NCBI GenBank assembly: GCA_921293015.1
Contig: OV121084.1
Location: 51,805,864 to 51,869,863 of the forward strand
Direction: 5' to 3'
Length of the DNA: 64,000 nucleotides
From: Phorcus lineatus
Lineage: Eukaryota; Mollusca; Gastropoda; Trochida; Trochidae
The notes beneath the pieces are model-generated. The model worked only from the letters and a program-made list of their open reading frames with translations. It was not told where the DNA came from and ran no database searches. A program made the translations under genes and the position numbers. This document shows positions 24,656 to 35,769 of the stretch, one piece after another; position 1 is the first letter of the stretch; each line of letters opens with the position of its first letter.

Positions 24656-25437
24656 AATTCGAGGTTCACTCCCTGAAGAAACATTAGCAAATCTAGAGCG
24701 AGGGAATTGGGATTTAACGTACTATATTTCATTTCTGACGTTCTTCCATGGTTTTTCGATTAAATGACCCTTGACCTGCCAAATGTCACAAAAGAGTCTT
24801 TAAGACTAGTGTGCCATACCATCGGCAGGAAAATTAAAAAGATAAATTCAGAAAGAATTGAATGCTGACACAAGTCAACATGTTTGTGTTATTCTGAACA
24901 CCATATATTATTTCGGTTTGTTTTTTTGTAAATATAAATTACGCCCAAATGAATGTGCAACTCATTTTTTTTAATTTAAAAGCACATATCATGATTTCAT
25001 AATGATAAAATACAACGTCACAAAAAATCTTTTAACTTATATGGTGAAGTTAATAATTACTTGGATGTCACTTTGTAAAAGAAAAAACTAATAACTTATA
25101 TAATTATAAGAAGTTAAGTAATGTTATTTAGGTGTGGTTAATATTCTTTAGATAATCATCATGCTACGTATATCCTTTTTATATTCAATGTTCTATGTTT
25201 TTCCCACTGTTTTTCACAAGTACAACACTGAGTACAACAAAGATATGCAGTCATTGAAGAAACTCCAGTAAGACGCTCTAGAAGGCGTGCTTAAAACTTA
25301 ATAGCTGTACTACATACAGGTTATTGGAAATCTCTAATCTATTAACTGCGCTACCGCAACTTTATTTCCAACTGAATCAGAAGCCCGCATTTATTATAGT
25401 GGAAATTCCACTAAATTCTATTTTCATTGCACAGGTA

Positions 25438-25614
25438 TGTGTGATAACAAATATGTTATTCATGCATTTGTCGTTTTCATTGGCTGAAATATTGCCAGGT
25501 AATTCAAGTTGCAATATCATGCCGGCAGGATAAACTGCCGGAAGTCCGAGAAACCTGCGAATTAAGAGGGAGGTTGCATAGGATTTTAAGACAGAGATAC
25601 TTCTGTGGGAGAAA
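25438..25614 (+). mobile_element. MITE, 3' half, decayed
   Basis: Contains AACAAATATGTTATTCATGC, the internal GCCGGCAGGATAAACTGCCGG palindrome region and a worn right arm GGAGGTTGCATAGGATTTTA. The left half is missing. The small open frame at 25324-25533 overlaps it and mirrors the one in copy 1, so it is element-derived. Confidence 0.75.
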
Positions 25615-25790
25615 GGCTTACCCCAGGTTAACTCCTACGCCATCGCAAAGAGCTCTCTTGTTGACTTTTATGTTTCTCTGCCTCAAACAGAGAAAATAAT
25701 TCTTCATATATTATTAGTTTTTATCATTGTACGTTTTTCTGGAGGGTTTAAAAACCTGTGTAAATATGTTCATGGGTAGGCAAAAGTGTT
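25615..25790 (-). repeat. array A module D2, copy 3
   Basis: Minus strand reads KRALCDGVGVNLG, then a GGG|GTAAGC donor-like site. The 3' flank (TAGTTTTTATCATTGTACG, CCTGTGTAAATATG) also matches copies 1 and 2. Confidence 0.35.
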
Positions 25791-26040
25791 TGTTAGTATC
25801 GGGCCAAGTGGTTTAATACACACAGTGTAAATGTTTTTTTATCGATTTATAGATGTATCTATTGGAAAATACGTGTATGATTTTGGCCAAACTTATCTAT
25901 ATCTATATATATATATAAGACAGTGACCTTTTTGTTTGTTGTTGTTTCCATATATATCACAACGTTTCAGTGCTAGCTGTCGATCACCTGAGGATTATGT
26001 ATATGGTCCAATGCAGGACTTATCAGTGTACTGATGCCAC

Positions 26041-26081
26041 ATCATCATCATCATCATCGTCGTCGTCGTCATCGTTGTTGT
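26041..26081. repeat. trinucleotide microsatellite
   Basis: (CAT)n grading into (CGT)n and (TTG)n. A poly-His frame at 26034-26237 is a by-product of this repeat. Confidence 0.85.
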
Positions 26082-26289
26082 TGTCCTTGTTGTCATGTTG
26101 GACGATCAAATCACTCGAACCAAGCTGATCTGCTGGGTTATTATTTCACACCGAAGGCTATAATGTTTCAAATGTTTATGATATTCATGAATTATATTCA
26201 GTTACAAATTCATGCTCACATCAAGGCTCTTGCTTAGTAGGTGTGAAGTCAAGTAGTCTTGTTTGCACTGATGGCCAAGTGTTAGTACT

Positions 26290-26600
26290 AAAACTGCGTA
26301 AATGTCACTGTATCACTAATTAGTTGAGTCTAGAGGGGTTCGGCTGCTCCAGACACAGCTAATGCTTGCCTGTACGTAATCTACCTAATTAACTCAGATC
26401 TGTTGGTGACACGGTCACATTGCCGGGATATTTCAAACATGGTCAGTATCAGAAGAAGTGAGCTTCATAACATTGATGATTTCAGCAACAGCGTATTTAA
26501 TCTAATCACGGACTGAATAACCTCGACATTTGATTCTAGTCAAAAACGATGACGTCTATACCACGAGGGGAGAGTATATATACCAATTTTATGTTTCACA
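26290..26600. repeat. recurrent module C, copy 6, with extended flank
   Basis: Contains CACAGCTAATGCTTGCCTG and GTAATCTACCTAATTAACTC, followed by a flank that aligns with 6400-6550 (ACCTCGACATTTGATTCTAG). Confidence 0.5.
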
Positions 26601-26850
26601 ATTAAATTGATATATGTCGAAATTTGTGTAAAGAAATATATGTTAAGACGGTGAAACACGTCAAGATTTTCCGTTGATAGAAAATAAAATAAGGCAGAAG
26701 AAAATGAATAAAATATAAGCGATGATTACCTTAAACAACACACCGATCTATAAAAAAACTTGTAATATCCGCAAGTTTTTTAAGGTAGGTTCTGCTTGAA
26801 GATTGATTATTGTTTCAAGATACTAACTAATACTTTTTTGGAATTCGCAG

Positions 26851-26911
26851 TTAAGCTTTCTCCAAGGAAATCAGAAGAATATAAAGTGAACGAGAAGCGA
26901 CGCCTTCTAAC
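26851..26911 (+). other. candidate internal exon (61 nt)
   Basis: Predicted from splice signals only. TACTAAC at 26821-26827 is an ideal branch-point sequence, followed by TACTTTTTT and GCAG at the acceptor; the donor is AAC|GTAAGT. The third frame is open (KLSPRKSEEYKVNEKRRLL), rich in charged residues. No paralogous copy is evident and no neighbouring exon can be joined to it. Confidence 0.25.
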
Positions 26912-27167
26912 GTAAGTGCTAAATGCCGAACAATTTAGAATCAGTACACATCTAAATATACTTACTTGTGTAAATTGTTCGGACAATGTACCTGTGAAGC
27001 TATCACAGAGAGGAAAGTGTATATTTATTTCCACTCAGCCAAAGCTCCATTGTGGACGTTTGTTCACTTCACTTATACGTATTAAATCCAAAAAAATAGC
27101 AATATCTCTAACGCGTGCAGGCATGTGAAGGTGCGGTATATGTAAACGATCGCGAAATATATAGAAG

Positions 27168-27747
27168 ATACTAAACGAACTTCCATTTAATACTATTTTT
27201 ATCAAAAGAGTTAAAGAGCCACTCCGTGAGTTGTTGGAGTCATATATGCCAAACTTAATCGATGGTGTCATTTGATCGCGAAGTATCGACTGTTACCAAA
27301 ATGTCACATTTTAAAGCTTGTTTTTACAGTGACAATATGAAGGTAGAACTTCGCAATTATGATCGAAGACCGGACAGTGGAGACTTATCTAAAACAGCCA
27401 GGAGGGCAGTTAGGATTTGATAGTGTTTATATTATTATATAACCAGTATCCATGTTTATTGGACGTGATATCTACACCTCTGTGCATTTATAAGGCTGTT
27501 TTTAGATTTTCGTGGAAAACCCGTATTTGTCATATATATGTCTTTTGGATATGAAAATTTAATATGTTTTGATTTTATATCACCACATATGACATTTAGG
27601 TGCGTATCAAAGGTAAATAATATGTTATGAAAATCACAGAGTGGCTCTTTAATGATAAAGTATAACACGAGCGATAGCGAGTTTGGTATCAAATTATTTA
27701 CGAGATTGATAAAAAAAAATAGTATTTAATTGAAGGAAGTTTAGTAT
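27168..27747. mobile_element. foldback element, about 580 bp
   Basis: Left arm ATACTAAACGAACTTCC and AATACTATTTTTATCAA is mirrored at 27706-27747 (TTGAT, A-run, AGTATTTAATTGAAGG, TTTAGTAT). A second paired segment, TTAAAGAGCCACTCCGTGAG near 27212, matches AGAGTGGCTCTTTAA near 27641. The right arm has about 40 extra bases including CACGAGCGATAGCGAG. The interior has no convincing protein. Superfamily not assigned. Confidence 0.7.
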
Positions 27748-27840
27748 TCTGTTTATTACTTACAAGCATGATTGCCGAAAATGTATTGAACGAAACATTT
27801 CCGCTACTTTGCCGCACTTGTGACGGCTGTGTTAACATTG

Positions 27841-27872
27841 TGACGTCACAACCACACAAGATTGTGACGTCA
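27841..27872. promoter_or_regulatory. two CRE-type palindromes
   Basis: TGACGTCA at 27841-27848 and 27865-27872, 24 bp apart. The sequence matches the ATF/CREB consensus. A third occurs at 19015-19022 in a similar AACATTGTGACGTCA context, also close to a foldback element, so it may belong to repeat DNA rather than a promoter. Confidence 0.3.
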
Positions 27873-28207
27873 TAAGTGCAGCAGTATTACACTAGTTTGA
27901 TATCACCGTAAAAATATTACACTGCAGTAATTTACACGAGCGAATAATAAAACGGTTTGGATAGTCTTTGATGCATCATAGCAAGCTAAACCGGTATAAC
28001 CAATTGCTTTGTGTATCTGATTTTTGAAAGGTATTTAAACAGTCTATAACACACTTTATACTTTATTTGTTAATGATCATGTTTGAAAACACTTAATACG
28101 ATACCGTCATATTTTATATAGGCAACTGTATTAGTGGATAAAATGCCTTCAATTGAAATGGACTTTATTTCACAATGGGCCATTTACTGTAAGGTCAAAT
28201 ATACAAA

Positions 28208-28346
28208 TGTGGTTGTGCATTGATGTAAAACCTGCGAGCATCGGCTGGACTAGTCAACCATGGGTGGTCTTGCGCTGAAATGCATTGTTGCATTGCACCC
28301 AAACCTTACTGTATGTAGAACAGTTTTAATTGTTGTCGAGCCCCGG
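28208..28346 (-). mobile_element. SINE fragment, minus strand
   Basis: Reverse complement of the central SINE part: AAAACCTGCGAGCATCGGCT, CATGGGTGGT and TGCACCCAAACCTTACTG match the complement of 40715-41029. Both ends are missing or worn. Confidence 0.7.
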
Positions 28347-28927
28347 ACCGTATGGGTAACAAGGTCACAATCTAATGAATGTATTAGATATTGATATTGA
28401 TAAAATTGCAATTGAGGACCAAAAGATGTCCCGCGTATTGGATATTTGTAGTTATATACACAGGAAGATATTTAATAATGATGCTGAAAGCACTGAACAC
28501 AGTGTATAAGTCAGACAGAATGTCTCCTAAAGTAAATGGAGATCGTCAGCTGCGTCCACCGTCTTACCTTTTTTTTTTTTTCTTTTTTTTTAGAAATTTT
28601 TTTATTAACAGAAAAGAGATGGTACAATCACTCAATCATTGTTGAAAACTCTTCAGTATCACCATTAATCATCAGAAATAAAACAGAAGAAGAAAGGTAG
28701 ATAGGATAGGAAATAGGCGAGAATGAAAGAGTGAAAAGATTCAGAAAAAGAGGGGACTCACAGTACATTATCTATTTGGAACAAACACGACCATTTTCTT
28801 TGAAAATTGGGGTTATCCTCCGAGAAAATGTATTTTTCTAACTTAAAATGAAATTCTATGAAGTTAATTAGTTCATTGAAATTCAGATCGTTGGTGCTAA
28901 ACCTTGCTTTGTTTACAAACTCTTTTG

Positions 28928-29047
28928 TTACCTGTGTCTTACCTGTGTCTTACCTGTGTCTTACCTGTGTCTTACCCGTGTCTTACCCGTGTCTTACCCG
29001 TGTCTTACCCGTGTCTTACCTGTGTCTTACCTGTGTCTTACCTGTGG
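28928..29047. repeat. 11-bp minisatellite, about 11 copies
   Basis: Unit TTACCTGTGTC. Copies come in blocks: four with ACCT, four with ACCC, then three with ACCT, a pattern expected from unequal exchange or slippage. Overlapping open frames (28858-29138) are by-products of a repeat without stops. Confidence 0.95.
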
Positions 29048-29659
29048 TATAAAATATGAGACTAACGTGTTAATATCTCATCATCGTGTGTTTCACTTTC
29101 AATTCATCTCGTCTTTAATTGCCGTGAACCTGTTGTAACGACCTTTTGGAAACCATCCAGTTATAACCTATTTCTGTCATCATTTCAAAGACGTTTGAAT
29201 TGATTTTTTATCTTTCTAATCTCTTATAATTATGGTCTTTACAGAAATAGGTTTTACCTTTTGCGTCTCACAAACACACGGCAATCAGAACAACGTTTGT
29301 CCTATCTGTTTTATATTGTCAGGAGTTTTTCCTTTTGAAATTTTCTTTTTTTCACAAAGTTTGAGTTAAAGTTAAATTGGATGGATCTTTTTATTCACGA
29401 CCCAAACCTATTATTGATTTTCAATGAGCAGGACACCATTTCTCATATTGTGGTAATTGGTTCAAAATTTGATGATTCAAATCACAACAAAAAGCTCTTC
29501 TATATATATTTTCTTTTAATTCAGCTCGATGTTTAAAAAACAACAAATCATTTGGCCTGTTCAGTATGGAAAATGACTGCAGGACATTACTACGAGACAC
29601 ACTGTTCAAGTCATCTTGTAGGCTTTAGTTTTATCCTTTAAAAGGGTCCTGTATTATCC

Positions 29660-30110
29660 TAGTGAAATGAATGCAGAAGTAATGGAGCTGTGAGCTACAT
29701 TCAGTCTCACTTGATCCTCACGGTTATCCACCTAGATCTGAAGCAATATGTAAGCTTTTCTCTAATGGGTGTCCATGTCCATGCTACATCCGACAGCCTC
29801 AGGTTATAGATATGTACATTAAGTTGAACATGTTTACACAAACTTGACAGTTATTTCCATAAGCTAGAACTAATGGTCACATGTTCCCTTCCCTTCCAAT
29901 CAGATATTCACGAAGCAACTGGTGTCAAAAAAGTTTTCGTTTTAATGGAATATGAACAGGATTGCAACTTAGGTTTGGCATGAGGCTATTCTTTGTCATA
30001 ATTTTTGGGTTTTTTTTGTCAGAAATATCTTTTGTTTCACGCGGAGAGACTATGAAAACTAGAAAGACAATGTGTCTTCTTTGACTGAAATATAATTCTT
30101 TAAAGGTATA
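29660..30110. repeat. array B module G, copy 1 (outlier)
   Basis: Most diverged copy of module G: GTGAAATGAATGCAGAAGTA, TGTTTACACAAACTTGACAG, TTATTTCCATAAGC, and CAGATATTCACGAAGCAACT. It lacks the palindromic TATATAAA found in the other three copies. It stands alone, upstream of the main array. Confidence 0.5.
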
Positions 30111-30129
30111 TTCTAACATGTACTGCTCA

Positions 30130-32030
30130 CACGCAGTACAAATGAGTCTATGTAATAAATATTTTAATGCCTAAAATTTGTAAAAATCCAATTCAATGTT
30201 GTCGAATTGTCATTTATTGTCAGGGTGGCAGTCAGTAAAATACGACAGTACTTTTAGTAAAAGGGAATGATAATCGTATAATCTAAACCTCGTCACTTAA
30301 GGAAATGTTTATTTAGTTTATAGACATCATATTCATTAATGTAAACGATTTTGTATTAATTATTGATCCGCTTGCATATAATAATGTGCCACATTTGCAC
30401 CAGGTAAGAGTATTTTTAATGAAAAATATTGAACAATGTCATGTTAACACATGCTTCAAGTCCATTTCTTATTCCTCTCCACAAGTTTCAGAATAACTGC
30501 CAATGTCGACTTCGACCATAAATATTTTAGAAAATGAAAATGATATGCAAATGTGAATTTAGATATAAATTGTTATTCGAATACTAAGGTTGTTTATTAA
30601 TTCTCACCCAAAACGGATTTTGATAACTTTTCCCTTGGTAAAATCTTGCTTCATTTTAAAACAGTGAGTGACTATGTTAGGATATTTTTGCAGATTATGT
30701 GATGCTAGTCTTTGATCTGATTTTCATGTAGGGAATTGGTAAAAGCAGTGTTGCCTGACTTTGATGGTTTGTGGGGTCCTTACATTGTAAGAGACGTAGA
30801 TTTACTTTGTAATCAAATAAGTGCAATGTGACTCCATGTTTACTCCTCTTAGTCTATATCCTAGCTAACTGCACCATGTTAAAGGTCTGGACTTCTGGAA
30901 ACCAAAATCAAACTTGTCTTTGACGTGGAATTTGAGTCTCACATTTCAAAGTAATGACGATAATGACCTCACAGTAAAGTCCCTCAATTCAAAGTTGCTG
31001 GTTTACAGCTAAAGGCACTAGCGCCCACCAATAAGTCGTGAACACCATGTATAGATACTGCATATCTCTCGATATTGCTCATGACACGCTTTCAGGGAAT
31101 CTACCTCGTAAGTTAGTTAGCAAATATGTGCGTATAAAGGTTATAAGTTTGATTCTAAAAGACCGGCAGTATTTAATGCAACGTTGTCTTAAATCCGTAA
31201 AACTACGATATCGGAAATACTAAGATGTTGCCTACAACCAGAAAAGCGAAAACAGCAGCCAGTTTGGTTGATCCAAAATCAATATGCTAATACCTTTAAT
31301 ACACTATATTTCATCCTTTGTTTTCAGTTAAGAGTTTAGGTAAATTAATTGCTGCACTCATTACTAATTCAACCGTTTTCAACTGTCCATAACTTATCCC
31401 CGTTGTTCACAGCTGACTGATTTTTTATATATATTTAAGCCGACAGCTGCCGTCTTAACATTTTCATTGTTGATTGCAGGTCAATTGTAAAGAGAATGCC
31501 CATGTCCTCATATGCTATATAATAGCCAATTTGTACTTGTACTGGAAAAGTGTACTGCAGTGCCTTTAATAACCTCCTATCGAAAATGTCAGTCACTCAT
31601 TGTTTGAAGAAATACGAACCGATAGAATACAACTCCATAAACGTATTAGCAATCACACGATTGATTATAGAGTTTTAACATGGTTGTCATGCCACACGGG
31701 GATCATTTGAATGCTTGAAATGAAACTTATTGTATTCAAACACAATCAAAACGTCGAGTAATTAGCAATCAATATTTACTCTCTCATTCTTCACAATTCC
31801 ATGAAACCTTGGATTAGTGTATGAATTCAAAGCATTAGCATTTAACAAGATCAAAATCGATAAAACGTCAATTACGATATCACTTGTTTACTACCCGTGG
31901 TTCAATACATGGATTTATACGGAGTGGTTGTTATTAGATATTTGAATTCAATGTGGTGGAGGTAATTTTTTAGATTTCCGTTTTTTTTTCCTGAATATAA
32001 ATTTCGTTAAAGATGGAAGTACTGTTAGTA
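30130..32030. other. no supported gene
   Basis: AT-rich spacer between the outlying G module and array B. The only open frame is short (31038-31223) and has no counterpart or motif. Confidence 0.35.
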
Positions 32031-32037
32031 TTTATGA

Positions 32038-32154
32038 TGTGCAAATAATGTTGTCATGGTCTGTTCAGTTTTATAATGTGCGAAAGAAGTTGTCACGGTC
32101 TTTTCAATTTGATAATATTCAAATAATATTGTCAAGGTTTGTTCACATTGAGAA
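32038..32154. repeat. 39-bp tandem repeat, 3 diverged copies
   Basis: Three adjacent 39-bp units starting TGTGCAAATAATGTTGTCA, TGTGCGAAAGAAGTTGTCA and TATTCAAATAATATTGTCA, each followed by a TGTTCA or TTTTCA block and ending in ATAA or AGAA. The period is exact despite divergence, so the duplication is old. Confidence 0.8.
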
Positions 32155-32334
32155 TTTACGTTACACCTTGTTTATCGTACCGACAAGGATTTTCTAGGTA
32201 ACTGGCTTTCCGACTCCTCATATAAGTAAATAAACATTTACGCTATTCTTGTCATTAATATCATCACATAATCCTTTTTCCAAACAGTGAGCTTTGTATA
32301 GGTTTTGAAGATATATCCATAGAAAAACGTTTTC

Positions 32335-32770
32335 TTTCAGAGGATATGAAAGTAATATTGCTTCATTTTTATCATTGGATAAACATCGGAGCAATTTTGC
32401 GGCAAAAGAAAAGATTTAGACACTGCAACAAACCGAAATTTGTTTACCTCGAATTTGTTGATATTTCTTCACATACATGTCGCATGAGTATTTATAAATA
32501 TCAAATGAATCATTCTTCTCCATCAGAGGCTCCTCAAACCATGTCCTCCCATGGTGTACCTGTTACAAGTGGACCAAATTTCCTGTCCCTAATAATCAAA
32601 GAAATTTTAATTATTTTTATCTCTGTCTGGCTTCTGTGTTGGAATAGATATGTGCTCATTCCACAGGCATATTCCCAATGGTTATGCGCACTGACAGAAT
32701 GTTCTGTTTCACAAACATCAATGATTATATATCAAACCAACAAACTGCTCTACATGTAGTTTACGTTAGG
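32335..32770. repeat. array B module H, copy 1
   Basis: Aligns with 44820-45135, most clearly at TTCTTCACATACATGTCGCA, and again at ATATGTGCTCATTCCACAGG and TTTCACAAACATCAATGATT. A 137-codon frame (32346-32759), the longest in the window, spans it. The frame is not kept in the second copy and shows no domain, so it is not called a gene. Confidence 0.5.
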
Positions 32771-33565
32771 TATAAACTTTAAGTGAGAAGTATAACTGAC
32801 TTTCATGCAATATGGTCTTTAGAATTAAACAGTAAAACATGTACATATAACAGTACCTTTAGATTACGCAGAACTCACGCCTTTATTCATTCTAATGAAA
32901 ATAGCAAATCGATAACATGATTTATATGTTTATTTGCCAACATTATACAATATCGATTATTCAACGAGTGTAAATATCCATTCCATAATCAATCGTCTTG
33001 TACTGCAAGACTAAAAATACAAAATAATTGACAGGTTGCCACAGTTGTACATTCGCCTTGTAACCAAGTCATTGCCCTGGAAATAAAAATGAAATAAACA
33101 CATTTAATGTCTTCGTTTTCTTAAAATCGGCACCATCACCATTATGAGGTGGCAGACTCGACTCAGACCCGAAATTCTTATCTTTACACAAGAAGCGATG
33201 TTATTGTTGTTCAACATAGATGTAATACATATAACTATGACTTACATTAGTCAAATAAGGTTTACTTTGCCTGTACCCGTGAAAGCCTACTAAATAGATG
33301 GATAATATTCTATATTTCCTCCATCAGTTAAAGATTACAAGGTACAAAGGTTTAAAACAGCGTATTTCACATATTGCAGTCACTATATATTGACAACAAA
33401 TGTTTCCATTTACTCACAGCAGAGCTTACAAATAACATGACCTTTTCCAAATACTATACTCTAAGACGTCTTCAGAAGACGGGTATCTCACCTAGTTAAA
33501 AAGATAAGAGAATATCTTCTTCATCATTCCATAGAATAATAGACATCTCGACATCTAAAATATCC

Positions 33566-33758
33566 TTTATATGAGTAACTTTATATGAGTAACTTTATAA
33601 GAGTAACTTTATATGAGTAACTTTATATGAGTAACTTTATATGAGTAACTTTATATGAGTAACTTCATATGAGTAACTTCATATGAGTAACTTCATATGA
33701 GTAACTTTATATGAGTAACTTCATATGAGTAACTTTATATGAGTAACTTTATATGAGT
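33566..33758. repeat. 14-bp minisatellite, about 14 copies
   Basis: Unit TTTATATGAGTAAC with a TTCATATGAGTAAC variant concentrated in the second half. It lies just before module I copy 1 and is absent before copy 2, so it expanded after the duplication. Confidence 0.95.
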
Positions 33759-33834
33759 GCTTGCCGTCTTGGTCCTCATAAACAATCAAAACCATTTAAC
33801 GATCATATGCGTATTTCGGGCTCTCAGTGTATCA

Positions 33835-34450
33835 ACCTTTTGGAGCGTATTATTAAACTTCCAGCATCGTCTACACCGTTTCCGACTGTCATGGCTGTTA
33901 ACAATGGAAGTGTCTAGCACCGACAGTATGCTAATCGGATTTAACTTTGTAGCATTTGGTCACAAGGTTCGCATAAATTGATGTGCCGGAACATGCACAA
34001 AACATATATACATCGCCAATTTGGCAAATCATACAAGTTATATCATATCCGTAAAATGGCTTGTTTTACTCTTGAAAACAATCCGATTCAACAAAATTGA
34101 ATTTCTAAAAAAAATTTTAAGAATTGTCAATGCAACTTCTGATGCAAATGTTGAAAAGAAACATCAATTCAATAAATAGAAGGCAGAAATTAGGGAGCAT
34201 GTCGACAACCAAAACAATTCAACAAGTAGATTACCACAAATAACAAACTCGTTTTTTTTCTTATAAAACATGCCATTGTTCGTATTGTCGAATTTGATCA
34301 GGCACTTTAAAAGATCCTTTGTTCTAAACGAGCAGGTAATGAGAGGGACGGTTGATTTATAGAACAAGGTATTGTTGTTGTATCTAGATCTCACGGGATG
34401 TGTCGTTAGAGGCTCCTTGTCAGGAAGTTAATCAACAACATCAATCAAAG
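33835..34450. repeat. array B module I, copy 1
   Basis: Long, well-conserved island. Its last 180 bp (from ATTGTTCGTATTGTCGAATT to ATCAATCAAAGCTTTGA) differ from 46032-46212 at only about ten positions, far fewer than the surrounding sequence. Open frames on the minus strand in both copies (34164-34394 and 45928-46149) share a stretch including LFYKSTVPLITCSFRTKDLL. Changes between copies are mostly non-silent in that frame, so coding there is doubtful. Confidence 0.65.
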
Positions 34451-34894
34451 CTTTGAGCAATCAAAGCATTTGGGAAGCGCATGATGCATATAAAAAAAAC
34501 ATTATTTAGTTAATAAGTATATATATTAAGATTTATTTAACGTAGTAATCTTTCTTACCTCGTCATAAAAGTTAAAATGGTGAAATTCTGAAACTCACAT
34601 GCATATTTCGCAGATAAATGATACATGGAATGCTCTTGTATATAACATTGAAACAACAAAATACACAATGGATCATCCTTTTGAAATCAGGAAATCTGTT
34701 GAAATGAATATGGTCGGGGAGATAATGAAACTTTCTTTTTTAAACTGGAGTAGATAGTAGTGTTAACTTAATGCTGATGCGAAAATTGCTTATCACAGTC
34801 CCTTAGCTGCCATGAATCGCGTACGTGCTTATTTTTTAACACAGATGTTTATGAATAAATTGTGTGATAATGACTAGGAATTAAAGCGACCATT

Positions 34895-35720
34895 GTTATG
34901 ATGTAACGAGAGGTTACTTATGTTGTCAGATTTTTTTATTCGACATTTACAACTGATAAGAACAAAAATTTATACATAATATGAATAAGTACTATATAAT
35001 ACATGTTTTACAATATTTAAACTAAAAACAGTACAAATGGTATTTTGTAACGTATTAAAAGCACTTGGATGTCAGCCAGTTTTGTCCTATTTTCCAGTAT
35101 GATGACCTTAAAATCTATTGACAAACAATCTAAATGCCCAAACAAATTCTTCTGCAATGCATAAAGGAATAAAATCACATTTGAAATGCAGGTTTCATTT
35201 CATATCTTGAATGTAAAAATACTTATGATAACTTTTAGCTTTTTGAAATAGTTTTTCAGGTTAATAAATAAATAACAAATAATCGTTATTTCTTCCTACT
35301 TCAAGGTCTCTGGGAGCTCCAAATCAACCGAGCTACATAAGAAATAAAGGTTATCTCTCAACCGGTGTTGTCACTGTCTCATCATGTTAACATTCACATT
35401 TATGCAATCTTTCTTAAATTGACACTGCTTCGATAATAATGTTTGGCAACAAATAAAAGGTTTTGAACAATAAATTTGTGATAACGAACATTTTATATTT
35501 CATCTCATGATTTTTAATCATCAGTTTATCTATAGGACTATGTGTGGCCCCATTTAAATCCTGTCGCTAAAAAACGCTAAAAGAACAGAAAAGGTAAGGC
35601 GGTATCGGCGTATGTTGACGGAACCAGCTGGCTAAACGAGTGCAACTAAGTTTAAACTACCCAGGGGTGACATTTTCACTTAATCGATGGATTATCCATT
35701 AACCTAATTTCTTAAACTTT
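34895..35720. repeat. array B module J, copy 1
   Basis: Matches 46610-47535: GTAACGAGAGGTTACTTATG, CTCAACCGGTGTTGTCACTG, CATCAGTTTATCTATAGGA and GGGTGACATTTTCACTTAAT. Only the last part has a third copy near 52440-52570. Confidence 0.6.
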
Positions 35721-35769
35721 CTCCCAGAGTTATGAGCAATATTGCGAAGGTTAACTGAAATTTCCTGTG

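Larger units (their letters stand above)
17700..26900. repeat. array A, unit A3 (most diverged)
   Basis: Third set of modules: A (about 17815-18010, with CTGTGTAGTTTCCTAGCTA), C (19355-19480 and 21010-21110), D (24500-24655), D2 (25615-25790) and C again (26290-26600). A clear module E or F is not found. The last C after D2 breaks the A1/A2 order, so a fourth partial unit may begin near 26.2 kb. Confidence 0.5.

Noticed and set aside
26034-26237. Poly-histidine protein
   Set aside because: Translation of a CAT trinucleotide microsatellite without other support.
28928-29047. CRISPR array
   Set aside because: The units are contiguous without spacers and the sequence is eukaryotic; this is a minisatellite. 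The same applies to 33566-33758.
29421-29609. Minus-strand frame with varied amino-acid composition
   Set aside because: Looks protein-like, but I recognise no family and see no paralogous copy or splice context.
32346-32759. 137-codon open frame, longest in the window
   Set aside because: It lies in module H, but the frame is not kept in the second copy at 44820-45135 and no motif is recognisable.
34164-34394. Minus-strand protein shared with 45928-46149
   Set aside because: Changes between copies are mostly non-silent, starts are not ATG, and the third module I copy does not keep the frame.
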